DNA from: Tsuneonella aeria
GTDB taxonomy: Bacteria > Pseudomonadota > Alphaproteobacteria > Sphingomonadales > Sphingomonadaceae
Length of the DNA stretch: 64,000 nt
Assembly (NCBI RefSeq): GCF_009827495.1
Contig: NZ_WTZA01000001.1
Location: 1,426,001-1,490,000, forward strand
Reading direction: 5' to 3'
The notes under the pieces are model-generated. The model searched no databases, was not told the DNA's origin, and was given only the letters and a program-made list of their open reading frames with translations. Positions within the stretch are counted from its first letter, which is position 1. The number at the start of each line of letters is the position of its first letter. Shown here in pieces: positions 1-11,918 of this stretch. The position numbers and the translations under genes are program-made.

Positions 1-833
1 CCGATCTCGCGCCGCTGCGTAGCCCCGCCCTCCAGCATATCCTGCGGGACGCGCAATTCGGCCTCATCGCGCGCCGGATTCGCGGGGACGGCACGCAGTT
101 CGAGGCGCTTCGCGAATACGAACCGGGCATGGATCGCCGGCGCATCGACTGGAAGACCTCCGGCCGCCACCGGCGGCTGTTCGCGCGCGAGAACGAGGCG
201 GAGCGCAACAACCAGATCGTCTTCGCACTCGATAGCGGCCTCGCCATGTGCGAACCGGTCGACGGTCTCGCCCGCATCGATCGCGCCGTGTCCGCTGCGT
301 TGACGGCGGCATGGGTCGCGCTGAAGGGCGGCGACCGGGTCATGCTGTTCAGCTTCGCGCGCCGGCCCGAGATGACGAGCGGATTCGTGTCCGACACGCG
401 CGGCTTCCAGCGCCTCCAGGCGGCCGCGGCGGAAATCGATTATCGTGCTGAGGAACCGAATTTCACGCTCGCGCTCGCCACCCTGTCGCAGAACCTGAAG
501 CGCCGCAGCCTGATCGTGCTGTTTTCCGATTTCAACGATCCCGCCGGGGCGGAAATGATGATCGAGAGCCTGGGCCGGCTCGTGGAGCGGCACCTCGTGC
601 TGTTCGTCACGTTCGAGGATACCGAACTGCTCACGCTCCAGGGGGCAGAGCCGGGCTCGCTCGACACGCTGGCAACGGCCGTCGCGGCCGACACGCTCGC
701 CCGCCAGCGCGCGCTTGTGCTGGAGCGCCTGCGCCGCATGGGCATCGATGCGATCCAGGCGCCGTGGCAGTCGCTGGGTTATCGCGTGATCGACCGCTAC
801 CTCGAAAACAAGCGCGTCGGAGCCATCGGATGA
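1..833 (+). CDS. DUF58 domain protein, 5'-truncated by window edge
   Basis: The frame is open from the window edge, so the N-terminus is missing and 276 residues are visible. The DUF58 signature is clear near visible residues 33-50 (FEALREYEPGMDRRRIDWK, the LREYxPGxxxRxIDW motif), followed by a von Willebrand A-like core starting VFALDSG. DUF58 proteins usually work with a MoxR-type AAA+ ATPase and vWA membrane proteins in envelope or cofactor maturation. The MoxR gene would be expected upstream, outside the window. The stop overlaps the next start (ATGA), so the three genes at this end are probably one operon. The family call is firm; the cellular role is not known. Confidence 0.85.
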   Translation, partial: DLAPLRSPALQHILRDAQFGLIARRIRGDGTQFEALREYEPGMDRRRIDWKTSGRHRRLFARENEAERNNQIVFALDSGLAMCEPVDGLARIDRAVSAALTAAWVALKGGDRVMLFSFARRPEMTSGFVSDTRGFQRLQAAAAEIDYRAEEPNFTLALATLSQNLKRRSLIVLFSDFNDPAGAEMMIESLGRLVERHLVLFVTFEDTELLTLQGAEPGSLDTLATAVAADTLARQRALVLERLRRMGIDAIQAPWQSLGYRVIDRYLENKRVGAIG

Positions 834-1855
834 CGCAGGTGCAAGGGGCGATCGAGGCAGCCGCCCTGCGGTCCGACCGTTTCAGGCTGGCGCGCGAGGA
901 CGACTGGAAGCGGCTGGATTCCATCGTGAGCCGGCTGGAATCGGGCCGCCTGCGCAAGCTGAGCGACGACGACGTGCTGGCCCTGCCCGCGCTGTACCGC
1001 ACCGCCGCCTCCAGCCTCGCCGTCGCGCGCGAAACGTCGCTCGATGCCGCGACCATCGCCTATCTCGAAGCGCTCGTTCGGCGGGCGTGGTTCCAGGTCT
1101 ATGGCCCGCGGCAGGGCTTCGCGCGGTGGTTCGCGCAGTTCCTGGGCGGCGGGCTGAGCCGGGCGGTGCGATCGATCTGGCCCGATATCCTGATCGCCCT
1201 GGCGGTCATGGTGGCGGGCGCCATCGCCGGCTGGATGCTGGTGGCGCAGGACCAGGAATGGTACTGGTCGCTGGTCCCCAGCCAGTTCGCCGACACGCGC
1301 GTGCCGGGCGCCAGCCGGGATGTATTGCTTCAGGCGCTGGGCACCGAAGACAGCGCCGCCGGACTGTCGGGCTTTGCCGCGCACCTGTTCCAGAACAATG
1401 CAGGCGTATCCATCCTCGCCTTTGCGCTGGGTTTCGCTTTCGGCATCCCCACCCTGCTCCTTTTGCTGAAGGAAATGGCGACGCTCGGCGCGATGATGTG
1501 GCTGTTCGCGAGCCAGGGCCTGGCGTTCGAGTTTTCGGCCTGGCTGGCGGTGCACGGCACGACGGAGCTGTTCGCGATCCTGCTGGCGGGCGCGGCCGGC
1601 GTCCACGTGGGACGCGCCATGGCCTTTCCGGGAGAGCGCGCGGTCCTCTCCGCGGCGGCGGCGGCCGGTCGGCGCGCAGCGACGGTCATGGCTGGCGTCG
1701 TCCTCATGCTGATCTTCGCCGCCTTGCTGGAAGCGTTCCCGCGCCAGCTCGTATCCGGCGCGTGGGACCGGATGCTGATCGGGTCTGCCATGCTTGCGCT
1801 GTGGCTGGCCTACTTCTTCGCGTTTCGCCGAAACACGCAAGGCGCCCCGGCGTGA
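830..1855 (+). CDS. SpoIIM (stage II sporulation protein M-like) membrane protein
   Basis: 341 residues, with a soluble N-terminal ~110 residues and then several hydrophobic segments (for example IALAVMVAGAIAGWMLV near residue 125, and later glycine/alanine-rich helices). The arrangement matches the SpoIIM/DUF95 integral membrane family, which in non-spore-formers sits in MoxR-DUF58-RDD clusters, as here. The start at 830 is chosen because it makes a 4-bp ATGA overlap with the DUF58 gene; an in-frame ATG further upstream would lie deep inside that gene. The next gene starts on a GTGA overlap. It probably forms part of an envelope complex with its neighbours, which is inferred from gene order only. 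Confidence 0.8.
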   Translation: MTQVQGAIEAAALRSDRFRLAREDDWKRLDSIVSRLESGRLRKLSDDDVLALPALYRTAASSLAVARETSLDAATIAYLEALVRRAWFQVYGPRQGFARWFAQFLGGGLSRAVRSIWPDILIALAVMVAGAIAGWMLVAQDQEWYWSLVPSQFADTRVPGASRDVLLQALGTEDSAAGLSGFAAHLFQNNAGVSILAFALGFAFGIPTLLLLLKEMATLGAMMWLFASQGLAFEFSAWLAVHGTTELFAILLAGAAGVHVGRAMAFPGERAVLSAAAAAGRRAATVMAGVVLMLIFAALLEAFPRQLVSGAWDRMLIGSAMLALWLAYFFAFRRNTQGAPA

Positions 1856-2766
1856 CGAGCGCAATCCTTCCCATCGATCACAAGCGGCGGCGAACCGTCT
1901 TCACCGCGGAAGGGCTCGCCCTCACGTTCGTGCTCGCCAGCCGCGGCGCGCGGTTCGGGGCATTCGTGCTCGATTACATTTTCCTGATGGTCAGCGCGAT
2001 CGCCGTCACCCTGCTGTTCGTCTGGCTCGCCGGCGGGGTTGGCGCGCTCGATGGGCCCGGCGGCTCGGGTGCGGGCGAATTCCTGATGATCGCCTGGACC
2101 CTGTTCTGGTTCATCTCGTGGAACGGCTATTTCATGGCGTTCGAAATGTCGCCGCGCGGCGCCACGCTCGGCAAGCGGATCGTCGGCATCAGGGTCGCGG
2201 CCCGGCCTGTTTCGGGAGAAGGTGCCGCACGTCTGACGGCCGAAGCAGTGATTTCTCGAAACTTGTTGCGCGATGTAGAATTCTTTTTGCCACTCGTTTT
2301 GCTGGTCGTCGCCCCGTCCGGAGAGGCCGGGTCGGCAGGAATGGCCGGCGCGGCGTGGTTCCTGGTCTTCGCGCTGTTTCCCTTCTTCAACCGCGACGCA
2401 CTGCGCGCCGGCGATATCGTGGCAGGCACCTGGGTTGTGGAGGCGCCGAAAGTGAAGCTGGCGACCGCGCTTGCCCCGCACCCCCCCGCCGCCAGCCCCG
2501 ATCTCGCAGCAGCGACATATCGTTTCAGCGACGCGGAGCTTGCAGTCTACGGCGAACACGAACTTCAGACGCTCGAACGCGTCCTGCGCGAGAATGGGCA
2601 GGAATCGATGATCGCCGTGCACGAGGCGATCTGCCGCAAGATCGGCTGGAATCCGGGGCGCGGAGACGAGCGCGCGTTCCTTGCGGCATACTACGTGCAG
2701 CTGCGCTCCCGGCTGGAGGGCGGCTTGCGTTTCGGCCGGCGCAAGGCGGACAAGTTCAGCCCCTGA
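1852..2766 (+). CDS. RDD family membrane protein
   Basis: 304 residues starting with GTG in a GTGA overlap with the SpoIIM gene. The RDD domain occupies roughly residues 25-195. It opens with the arginine motif ASRGARFGAFVLDY, passes through two or three hydrophobic helices, and contains the conserved SPRGATLGKRIVGIRV stretch. A soluble C-terminal extension of about 100 residues follows (from ~200), with no domain I recognise. RDD proteins are polytopic membrane proteins of uncertain function, sometimes linked to ion exchange. Position makes it the third gene of the MoxR-type operon. Confidence 0.82.
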   Translation: MTSAILPIDHKRRRTVFTAEGLALTFVLASRGARFGAFVLDYIFLMVSAIAVTLLFVWLAGGVGALDGPGGSGAGEFLMIAWTLFWFISWNGYFMAFEMSPRGATLGKRIVGIRVAARPVSGEGAARLTAEAVISRNLLRDVEFFLPLVLLVVAPSGEAGSAGMAGAAWFLVFALFPFFNRDALRAGDIVAGTWVVEAPKVKLATALAPHPPAASPDLAAATYRFSDAELAVYGEHELQTLERVLRENGQESMIAVHEAICRKIGWNPGRGDERAFLAAYYVQLRSRLEGGLRFGRRKADKFSP

Positions 2767-2866
2767 CCACACTGACGGCGTCGGCGACACGATCCTGAAA
2801 CGCCACGGGTGAGGCAAGTTCGCGTACGGTCTGGCGCCTCACCGCCGGCGACGATAAGGCGCGGCG

Positions 2867-3394
2867 ATGAACCTGCGTGCCGCCTCCCCTGCCGATCGCG
2901 ATGCGCTTGTCGTGCTTGCACGGCAGGCCTTTGCCGATGCGTTCGGCCACATATACGACCCGCGCGACCTCGCGGCGTTTCTCGATACCTCGCGGTCGCC
3001 GGAACGGTGGGACGCACTTATCCACGATCCGCAGATCGCGGTGACTCTGGCCGAGGAGGCGGGCAGGTTGCTCGGCTACTCGGTGCTGTCGGCGAACGAG
3101 GGTTTTGCCGCACGCCCCGCCCCGCAGCCGCACCGACCGGCGACGCTCGGCCAACTCTATTGCGCCAGGGAAGCGACTGGCCGCGGGATCGGCGCGGCGC
3201 TGATGGAGCGGGCACTTGCGGACGCACGCGGCTACGGCGCGGATGCCGTGCAACTGTCGGTCTATGCGGAGAACTTCGGCGCGCAGCGGTTCTACCAGCG
3301 CTACGGCTTCGCGAAGGTCGCGGACATCGACTTCTGGGTGGGCAGCCACCGGGACGATGAATTCCTCTACGAGCTTCGCCTGCGCCTCCCCTAG
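2867..3394 (+). CDS. GNAT family N-acetyltransferase
   Basis: 175 residues matching the GNAT fold from end to end. The acetyl-CoA binding segment is recognisable at [20 protein letters not shown] (the Q/RxxGxG/A signature), followed by the C-terminal [18 protein letters not shown] motif typical of RimI-like and small-molecule GNATs. The acceptor substrate cannot be predicted. It stands alone, about 100 bp after the RDD gene and 52 bp before ispG. The start ATG is the only one that includes the full beta-1 strand ([10 protein letters not shown]). Confidence 0.85.
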   Translation: MNLRAASPADRDALVVLARQAFADAFGHIYDPRDLAAFLDTSRSPERWDALIHDPQIAVTLAEEAGRLLGYSVLSANEGFAARPAPQPHRPATLGQLYCAREATGRGIGAALMERALADARGYGADAVQLSVYAENFGAQRFYQRYGFAKVADIDFWVGSHRDDEFLYELRLRLP

Positions 3395-3446
3395 CCGCAC
3401 AGCGCCTGTCATTGCCCCTTCATCCTGCGCGGACTATATCGCGCCC

Positions 3447-4592
3447 ATGTCCTCGGTACGCCCCTGGCGCGACATCGCGCGCCGCACCAGCCGCCAGATC
3501 ATGGTCGGCAATGTCCCCGTAGGCGGCGATGCGCCGATCTCGGTCCAGACGATGACGAACACGCCGACCGAAGACGTGGGCGCGACGATCGACCAGATCC
3601 GCCGATGCGAGGATGCCGGCGCCGATATCATCCGCGTTTCCTGTCCTACCCCCGAATCCACTGCGCAGTTCGAGCGGATCACGCGCGCGGCCCGTGTGCC
3701 AATCGTCGCCGACATCCACTTCCACTACAAGCGTGCGCTGGAAGCGGCCGACAAGGGCGCCGCGTGCCTGCGCATCAACCCGGGCAATATCGGTTCTTCC
3801 GAACGGGTCGCCGAAGTTGTTCGTGCGGCCAAGGCCAACGGCTGCGCCATCCGCATCGGGGTCAACGCCGGCAGTCTGGAACGTGACCTGCTCGAAAAAT
3901 ACGGGGAGCCCTGCCCGGACGCGCTGGTCGAAAGCGCACTCGATCATATCAAGCTGCTGCAGGATCACGACTTCCACGAATTCAAGGTCGCGGTGAAGGC
4001 CAGCGACGTGTTTCTTGCGGTCGCGGCCTACATGCAGCTGGCCGAAACGGTCGACTGCCCCCTCCACCTCGGCATCACCGAAGCGGGCGGCTTGATCGGC
4101 GGAACGGTCAAGTCCGCGATCGGCATGGGCAACCTGCTGTGGGCCGGGATCGGCGACACGATCCGCGTCAGCCTGTCGGCGGAACCGGAACAGGAAGTAA
4201 AGGTCGGCTTCGAAATCCTGAAGGCGCTGGGCCTGCGAACCCGGGGCGTCCGCATCGTCAGCTGCCCTTCCTGTTCGCGCCAGGGGTTCGACGTCATCCG
4301 GACGGTAGAGGCGCTGGAGAGGCGGCTGGAACACATCAAGACGCCGATGAGCCTCTCGGTGCTCGGTTGCGTGGTGAACGGACCGGGGGAGGCGCGCGAG
4401 ACCGACATTGGCCTCACGGGCGGGGGCGCGGGCAAGCACATGGTGTACCTGTCCGGCGTAACGGACCACCACGTGCAATCCGAAGATATGCTGGAACACA
4501 TCGTGTCCCTGGTCGAGGCGAAGGCCGCCGAGATCGAGGCGGGCATGAGCGATGCCGGCCGGGCCGACACCATCGCCGTGGCAGCCGAATGA
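3447..4592 (+). CDS. ispG: 4-hydroxy-3-methylbut-2-en-1-yl diphosphate synthase (flavodoxin/ferredoxin)
   Basis: IspG (GcpE) makes HMBPP from MEcPP in the penultimate step of the MEP isoprenoid pathway, using a [4Fe-4S] cluster. The 381-residue protein has the TIM-barrel N-terminal half ([33 protein letters not shown]) and the C-terminal iron-sulphur half with cysteines in [12 protein letters not shown] and [12 protein letters not shown]. The length fits the short bacterial form without the insert seen in plants. I start at [10 protein letters not shown] because earlier in-frame ATGs lie inside the GNAT gene and in sequence without family similarity. Confidence 0.97.
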   Translation: MSSVRPWRDIARRTSRQIMVGNVPVGGDAPISVQTMTNTPTEDVGATIDQIRRCEDAGADIIRVSCPTPESTAQFERITRAARVPIVADIHFHYKRALEAADKGAACLRINPGNIGSSERVAEVVRAAKANGCAIRIGVNAGSLERDLLEKYGEPCPDALVESALDHIKLLQDHDFHEFKVAVKASDVFLAVAAYMQLAETVDCPLHLGITEAGGLIGGTVKSAIGMGNLLWAGIGDTIRVSLSAEPEQEVKVGFEILKALGLRTRGVRIVSCPSCSRQGFDVIRTVEALERRLEHIKTPMSLSVLGCVVNGPGEARETDIGLTGGGAGKHMVYLSGVTDHHVQSEDMLEHIVSLVEAKAAEIEAGMSDAGRADTIAVAAE

Positions 4593-4633
4593 AGTTCAGC
4601 CTGCCTTTAGAAACGCGGCATTAGACCGGTCGG

Positions 4634-5347
4634 ATGAACCGGCGCGATCTTCTCAAGGGAACGCTGGCCGCTGGCGCGGCAATCGCCGTGCCCGCGGCGG
4701 CGCAGGCACTTCCAGCAGTACCCATGTCGCTCAACCCGCGTGACCGGCGGCTGGTGGCCGTGGCGCAGGAACAGCTCGCCAGGAAAGGCGGCGGCCTGTG
4801 GGCGCGGGACGTGGTCGGTATCGCCGACTTCGGCTTGCGGTCAGATCAGCCGCGTTTTCACCTGGTCAACATGGAATCCGGACACGTCGACAGCTTTCGC
4901 TGCGCGCACGGCATGGGTTCGGACCCGGAACATGACGGGTGGCTCAAGTACTTTTCCAACGTTCACGAATCCTGGTGCACCAGCAGGGGCGCCTACATGA
5001 CATTCGGGTGGTACACCGGCAAATACGGCACCTCGATCCGGCTGGAAGGGCGCGACCCGAGCAATTCAAACGCCCTGTCGCGGGCGATCGTCATGCACCG
5101 CGCAAGCTATGCGGAGCCGTCCCACCTTAGCCGCTTCGGCAAGCTCGGCCGGTCGAACGGCTGCTTCGCGTTCAGTGACGCGGATTTCAAGCTGATGCTC
5201 CTGCGCCTCGCGGGCGGCCGCTTGCTGTTTGCCGACAAGCTGGGGATCGGGCCCTATGCGGAAACGGTCAGCGAGCCGCGGCAGGACCTTCGCCTGCTGG
5301 TTCCGCAAGGTGCCCCGCAGCCGCCGCCGGCCCCGGGGTCCTTCTAG
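4634..5347 (+). CDS. murein L,D-transpeptidase catalytic domain protein (YkuD_2 type), exported
   Basis: 237 residues. The N-terminus has a twin-arginine-like leader (MNRRDLLKGTLAAGAAIAVP), so export is likely, probably through Tat. The mature part matches the YkuD_2 group: HxxxY-poor, with a catalytic histidine region (IVMHRASYAEPSHLSRFG) and the active-site cysteine in LGRSNGCFAFSDAD. Such enzymes are predicted to cross-link peptidoglycan or attach proteins to it; activity for this subgroup is less well shown than for classical YkuD enzymes. It is convergent with another L,D-transpeptidase gene, so two different families sit back to back. Confidence 0.82.
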   Translation: MNRRDLLKGTLAAGAAIAVPAAAQALPAVPMSLNPRDRRLVAVAQEQLARKGGGLWARDVVGIADFGLRSDQPRFHLVNMESGHVDSFRCAHGMGSDPEHDGWLKYFSNVHESWCTSRGAYMTFGWYTGKYGTSIRLEGRDPSNSNALSRAIVMHRASYAEPSHLSRFGKLGRSNGCFAFSDADFKLMLLRLAGGRLLFADKLGIGPYAETVSEPRQDLRLLVPQGAPQPPPAPGSF

Positions 5348-5353
5348 CCACCC

Positions 5354-6724
5354 TCAGATCGTCTGGAGGTCGTCGACGATCTCCACGGCTTCCTCGCTCG
5401 TGCGGCGCGCACGGTTTTCCTGGCGCGGCTTGTCGAAGCTGGCGAGGACCGGCGCGTCGCGTCCGTAGATGTCGCTGAACGTGCGCAGGTTGCCTTCGAT
5501 ATCGCGGCCCATCGTGAAATAGGTGATGTAAACCGGCATCGATTTCTGGATCGGCACGCGCGTGTACTTACCGCTGGTGCTGATCGCCACGGCTTCATCC
5601 GCCGCCGCCTTGCGCGTTTCGGGCGTGTTGGCGAGATTGCCGAGGATGGCGAGCGTGATCGCGAGTTCCTGCGCCCGCTCCGTGCGGATGCATCCGTGGC
5701 TCAGCGCGCGATTTTCGGCGTTGAACAGGTTGCGGCTCGGCGTGTCGTGCAGGAAGATCGCATGCGGATTGGGCATGTCGAGCTTCATGAGACCGAGCGA
5801 ATTGTTTGCTCCGGGCTGCTGCACGACGGTGACAAAGCCAGACTTGGGATCGCGCGTCGCCTTGTACCCGGCGGCCTTCGCCCAGCCGGGGTTCCCCAGC
5901 ACCTTCGCGCCCAGCCCTTCGCCCTTCACGATGGACTGCGGCACCGTCCAGGTGGGGTTGAAGATCACGCCTTCCACCGTTTCGGCCAATTGCGGCGTCG
6001 CGGTGCGCCCCGGTTTGCCGACGATCGTCTTGTAAGTGCTGATGATCTTGTCGTTGACCGTCAGGCGCAGCTGGTATTCCGGCACGTTGGTGATCAGGTA
6101 CTGGGTACCCAGGTCCTTCGCCAGCCACCGCCAACGGTCCATGTTGGCCCGAATCAGCTTGCGCTTCGCGGCGTCCTGCGTGTTCGCGAGTTCGGCGCGG
6201 AGCGCGGCATAGTCCGGGTGTTCCGGATGGAGCGAGGCGAGCGTCTGCGCCACCGTGCGGCTGCTGAGCGCCTGTGCCATGACATCGGCCGTGCGGTATC
6301 GATCGGCATCCGGATCGACGACGAACCACTGGCGCCTGGCGTCCATCGGGGTACGCCCGTCGCGCAGGTCTTCCACCAGCCAGGCGAACGTGCGGCTGGC
6401 AACCTGGTCCAGCGCCTCGCCGTGGCCGCCTGCGATGGCCGCCTCAAGTTCGGCCGGCTTGTAATCGGCTGGATCGAGGCCTTCGGCACCGATGCCCCCG
6501 ACCACTTGCAGCAGGGCGCGCGCGTCAGCGATCGACCAGCGCTGCACATCGGGCGTGATAGGCTGGACCGTCGGCGCAGGTTGTAGCGCGGGCGGGGTAG
6601 CCGCAGCCGGCACCGATTCAGGAGGGAGCAGATTCGCGGGCGCCTTGCCTTGCGCGAAAGCAGCGCCGGGAAGCGCCATCAGCGCCGCACCGACCAACCA
6701 GACGCGCTTGTTGCCCTTGATCAC
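5354..6724 (-). CDS. L,D-transpeptidase family protein (LdtD/YcbB-like)
   Basis: 456 residues with a cleavable signal peptide (MIKGNKRVWLVGAALMALPGAAFAQ). A proline-rich linker is followed by a peptidoglycan-binding-like helical region (~70-130), a central scaffold, and the C-terminal YkuD catalytic domain. The active-site motif is present: a histidine in AIFLHDTPSRNLF, and SHGCIRTERA with the nucleophilic cysteine. This layout is that of YcbB/LdtD, which makes 3-3 cross-links in the periplasm. The 3' end is only 6 bp from the convergent YkuD_2 gene. Confidence 0.9.
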   Translation of the reverse strand: MIKGNKRVWLVGAALMALPGAAFAQGKAPANLLPPESVPAAATPPALQPAPTVQPITPDVQRWSIADARALLQVVGGIGAEGLDPADYKPAELEAAIAGGHGEALDQVASRTFAWLVEDLRDGRTPMDARRQWFVVDPDADRYRTADVMAQALSSRTVAQTLASLHPEHPDYAALRAELANTQDAAKRKLIRANMDRWRWLAKDLGTQYLITNVPEYQLRLTVNDKIISTYKTIVGKPGRTATPQLAETVEGVIFNPTWTVPQSIVKGEGLGAKVLGNPGWAKAAGYKATRDPKSGFVTVVQQPGANNSLGLMKLDMPNPHAIFLHDTPSRNLFNAENRALSHGCIRTERAQELAITLAILGNLANTPETRKAAADEAVAISTSGKYTRVPIQKSMPVYITYFTMGRDIEGNLRTFSDIYGRDAPVLASFDKPRQENRARRTSEEAVEIVDDLQTI

Positions 6725-6851
6725 CTGAATACCCCTTGTTCCATCGCCGCGGCATATTGCGGCCAGATCCTGAATCGTGCGGCATGTTAGCGCCGAAACC
6801 CCGCCCCCTTCAACGCGAACGGCTGAAGCCTAGCTGAATCCGTCTTGACCG

Positions 6852-7790
6852 GTGGCCGGATTGTCACGAACCGCGGTGCCGATGGCCGGTCACCCGCAAC
6901 ACTCCGAACACGCCCTGCTGCCGGTGCTCGCCGCGGCGGCTGCCATCGCCCTGTTGAGCTGGATGGACGCTTTCATGAAGAGCGCCGCGCTGGCTGTTGG
7001 CGCGTACAGCGCCCTGCTGCTGCGCGCGCCCATTGGCTTCGCGCTGACGGCACCCGCCTGGCGCCTGACAGGAGGGAGGTGGCCGGCTCGTGCGACGCTC
7101 CGCCTCCATGTCGTGCGGGGCATCGTGATGGCGGCAATGGCATTCCTGTTCTTCTTTTCCCTGACTGTGCTGCCACTGGCCCAGGCCATCGCAATCAGCT
7201 TTATCGCCCCGCTGATCGCCCTGTTCCTGGCCAGCGTCCTGCTGGGCGAGAGGGTGCGGCGGCGGGCGATTGCCGGCGCGGTCCTGGGCCTGGGCGGAGT
7301 CGGCGTCATCCTGGCGGGCAAGATCTGGCGCGAGAGCATGGGCGACGGCGCCGCCATGGGTATTGCCGCGGTGCTCGCATCAGCACTCCTCTACGCGTGG
7401 AACCTGGTCCTGCAACGACAGCAGGCGCTCGTGGCCCGGCCGCTGGAAGTCGCCGTGTTCCAGAACGCGGTGACATTCCTGGCGCTCGCGGCCTTCGCGC
7501 CGTTTTTCCTCACGATCCCGCAGCCTGCGCAATGGAGCGACATCGCGATCAGCGCGGTCCTTTCCGTGAGCGGCGCCATTCTCTTCACCTGGGGCTACGC
7601 GCGGGCGGAGACGCAGCGGCTCGCCCCGCTCGAATACACAGGCTTCCTCTGGGCGGCGCTGTTCGGCTGGCTCTATTTCGGAGAAGCGGTGACGGGCGCA
7701 ACCACCGCCGGCGCGGTGCTGATCGTGGCCGGATGCTGGTTGGCGACAAGCGACAAGCCTGCGCGCACGGAGCAAAGCGCGACCCTTTGA
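6852..7790 (+). CDS. EamA-type (DMT superfamily) transporter
   Basis: 312 residues with about ten hydrophobic segments forming two EamA repeats (first ~25-160, second ~170-300). The repeat-end motifs are PLAQAIAISFIAPLIALFLA and LAPLEYTGFLWAALFGWLYF. These proteins are inner-membrane exporters or permeases for small metabolites; the substrate is not predictable. The start is uncertain: GTG at 6852, GTG at 6876 and ATG at 6882 are all possible and none has a convincing ribosome binding site. The gene diverges from the L,D-transpeptidase gene across a 127-bp region. Confidence 0.85.
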   Translation: MAGLSRTAVPMAGHPQHSEHALLPVLAAAAAIALLSWMDAFMKSAALAVGAYSALLLRAPIGFALTAPAWRLTGGRWPARATLRLHVVRGIVMAAMAFLFFFSLTVLPLAQAIAISFIAPLIALFLASVLLGERVRRRAIAGAVLGLGGVGVILAGKIWRESMGDGAAMGIAAVLASALLYAWNLVLQRQQALVARPLEVAVFQNAVTFLALAAFAPFFLTIPQPAQWSDIAISAVLSVSGAILFTWGYARAETQRLAPLEYTGFLWAALFGWLYFGEAVTGATTAGAVLIVAGCWLATSDKPARTEQSATL

Positions 7791-7879
7791 AAGGTCGCTG
7801 CTGCCCTTGACCTCGGCGCCCCTGTCGCGCAGGTGCGCCTGCGAAATATCGACATCCAGACGAAGGACAGGCCCCTCCC

Positions 7880-10555
<2,676 letters not shown>

Positions 10556-10585
10556 CGCCAGCGGCCGAGACCTGGCGGCAACGAA

Positions 10586-10625
10586 AAGGGGCGGCTCCCA
10601 CGCGGGAGCCGCCCCTTCCTTTTTG
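10586..10625 (+). terminator. rho-independent terminator of acnA
   Basis: A perfect 14-bp stem (10586-10599 with 10604-10617) closes a 4-nt loop and is followed by a T-rich run to 10624. It lies just after the acnA stop and 20 bp before the 3' end of the convergent PEP-CTERM-like gene, so it may also act on that transcript. Confidence 0.9.
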
Positions 10626-10644
10626 GCGGTCCTGCTTCGAGGGC

Positions 10645-11691
10645 TCAGTCCGCCAAGTGGTCCCTCCGCCTGCGGCGCACCAGCACCGCTGCGGCGGCCG
10701 CGCCGAACAGGATCATCACGGGAGGGGCCGGAACGGGTGTCGCGCCAGACGTTCCGCCGGACGAAGAGCTGGTGCCACCGGACGTCGAGCTGGAGCTGGA
10801 CGTCGAGCTGCTGGTCGATGAGCTTGATGATGACGAGCTGCTGCTGGATGTGGAGGAGCTCGTGCTGCTTGTGACGTTGCCCGAGGTGGATGTGCTGGTC
10901 GAGACATTGCCGGAGCTCGACGAGGAGACGTCGCCCGAAGTCGAAGTCGAGGTCGACGAATAATTGCCCGAGCTGGACGTGACATTGCCCGACGAAGTCG
11001 AGGTCGAGGTGGAACTCGTCACGTTGCCGCTGCTCGAGGACACGTTCCCCGACGTCGAACTGACGTTGCCGCTGCTAGACGTCGAAGTGCTCGTGATTCC
11101 TCCCGAAGACGTGGAGGTGGATGTCGATCCTCCTGTCGTGGAATTATCGATGTCGATCACGATTCCGCTCGAGCTGCCCGAGCTCGATCCGGTCGTCGTC
11201 GTGCTGACAACCACGCTCCCCCCGCCGGATCCACCGCCGAAGAAGCCCCCGAAGAAGCCGCCGCCGAAGCCACCGAATCCGCCGCCGCCGCCGATCAAGG
11301 TCGGCGCAGCGCTAGCGCCCCCGGTCACCGGAGGCGGCGGGGGGAGCGGGGCAAGGACCGGCACCGGTACGTTGGCATACGCGTAGGCGGGCGGGCACGG
11401 GTCGTTAGCGAGCGGGGCGACCGGCGCGGCATTCGGCGCGCCGATGGGCACCGTGGCGGGAACGCACTGGACTTCCTGCCGCATGACCTGCCGGGGCTGA
11501 GGCGCGCGCCGGGGGATGCGCCGCTGAGCAACCGGACGCTTCTTCACTGCGCGCTTCGGCTGTGCCTTGATCGATTTCACCTGCTTGACGGACGTCGCCT
11601 GCGTTTCGGCGACGTGGACCGCGCCGCCGGCAAGCAGGACGGTTCCCGCGGCCGTCGCGGAGAGTTTTGCCAGGGCCATCTTTACCGACAT
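10645..11691 (-). CDS. Ser/Thr/Gly-rich exported protein with PEP-CTERM-like sorting signal
   Basis: 348 residues in four parts: a signal peptide-like N-terminus; a basic and proline-rich region (~35-120) with two cysteines; a glycine/phenylalanine-rich patch (~130-155); and about 150 residues made almost only of Ser, Thr, Gly and Asn with repeated SGNVTSS/SGNVSS units. The C-terminus ends in a proline motif, a hydrophobic helix and an arginine cluster (TPVPAPPVMILFG, then AAAAAVLVRRRRRD), the tripartite layout recognised by exosortases. Ser/Thr-rich PEP-CTERM proteins are usually glycosylated extracellular-matrix proteins. No exosortase gene is in the window. The low-complexity DNA opens long antisense frames that I take as artefacts. 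Confidence 0.8.
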   Translation of the reverse strand: MSVKMALAKLSATAAGTVLLAGGAVHVAETQATSVKQVKSIKAQPKRAVKKRPVAQRRIPRRAPQPRQVMRQEVQCVPATVPIGAPNAAPVAPLANDPCPPAYAYANVPVPVLAPLPPPPPVTGGASAAPTLIGGGGGFGGFGGGFFGGFFGGGSGGGSVVVSTTTTGSSSGSSSGIVIDIDNSTTGGSTSTSTSSGGITSTSTSSSGNVSSTSGNVSSSSGNVTSSTSTSTSSGNVTSSSGNYSSTSTSTSGDVSSSSSGNVSTSTSTSGNVTSSTSSSTSSSSSSSSSSSTSSSTSSSSSTSGGTSSSSGGTSGATPVPAPPVMILFGAAAAAVLVRRRRRDHLAD

Positions 11692-11918
11692 GCGTTCGAC
11701 TTTCGCTTTGCTGCGGGATCGAGCAAACCCAGGCTAACGCCGGGTTCACGCCGCTGATCGGGAAGGAAACGCGACCGGACCGCATCCGGCAATGGCGTTA
11801 GGCACGAAAATCGGCCCGAATCGGGCATTTCTTGCACGCGGCGGAGCCCGCGGGGCGACTCTGTCCCGATGTGGAACCACTCCGCAGGGCGTGCTTACCG
11901 GTTAACGGAGCCTGTCGG

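Noticed and set aside
10772..11386. Antisense frames across the Ser/Thr-rich protein, acidic Val/Leu/Glu-rich
   Set aside because: They are mirror images of the serine/threonine codon repeats on the coding strand and have no start signals.
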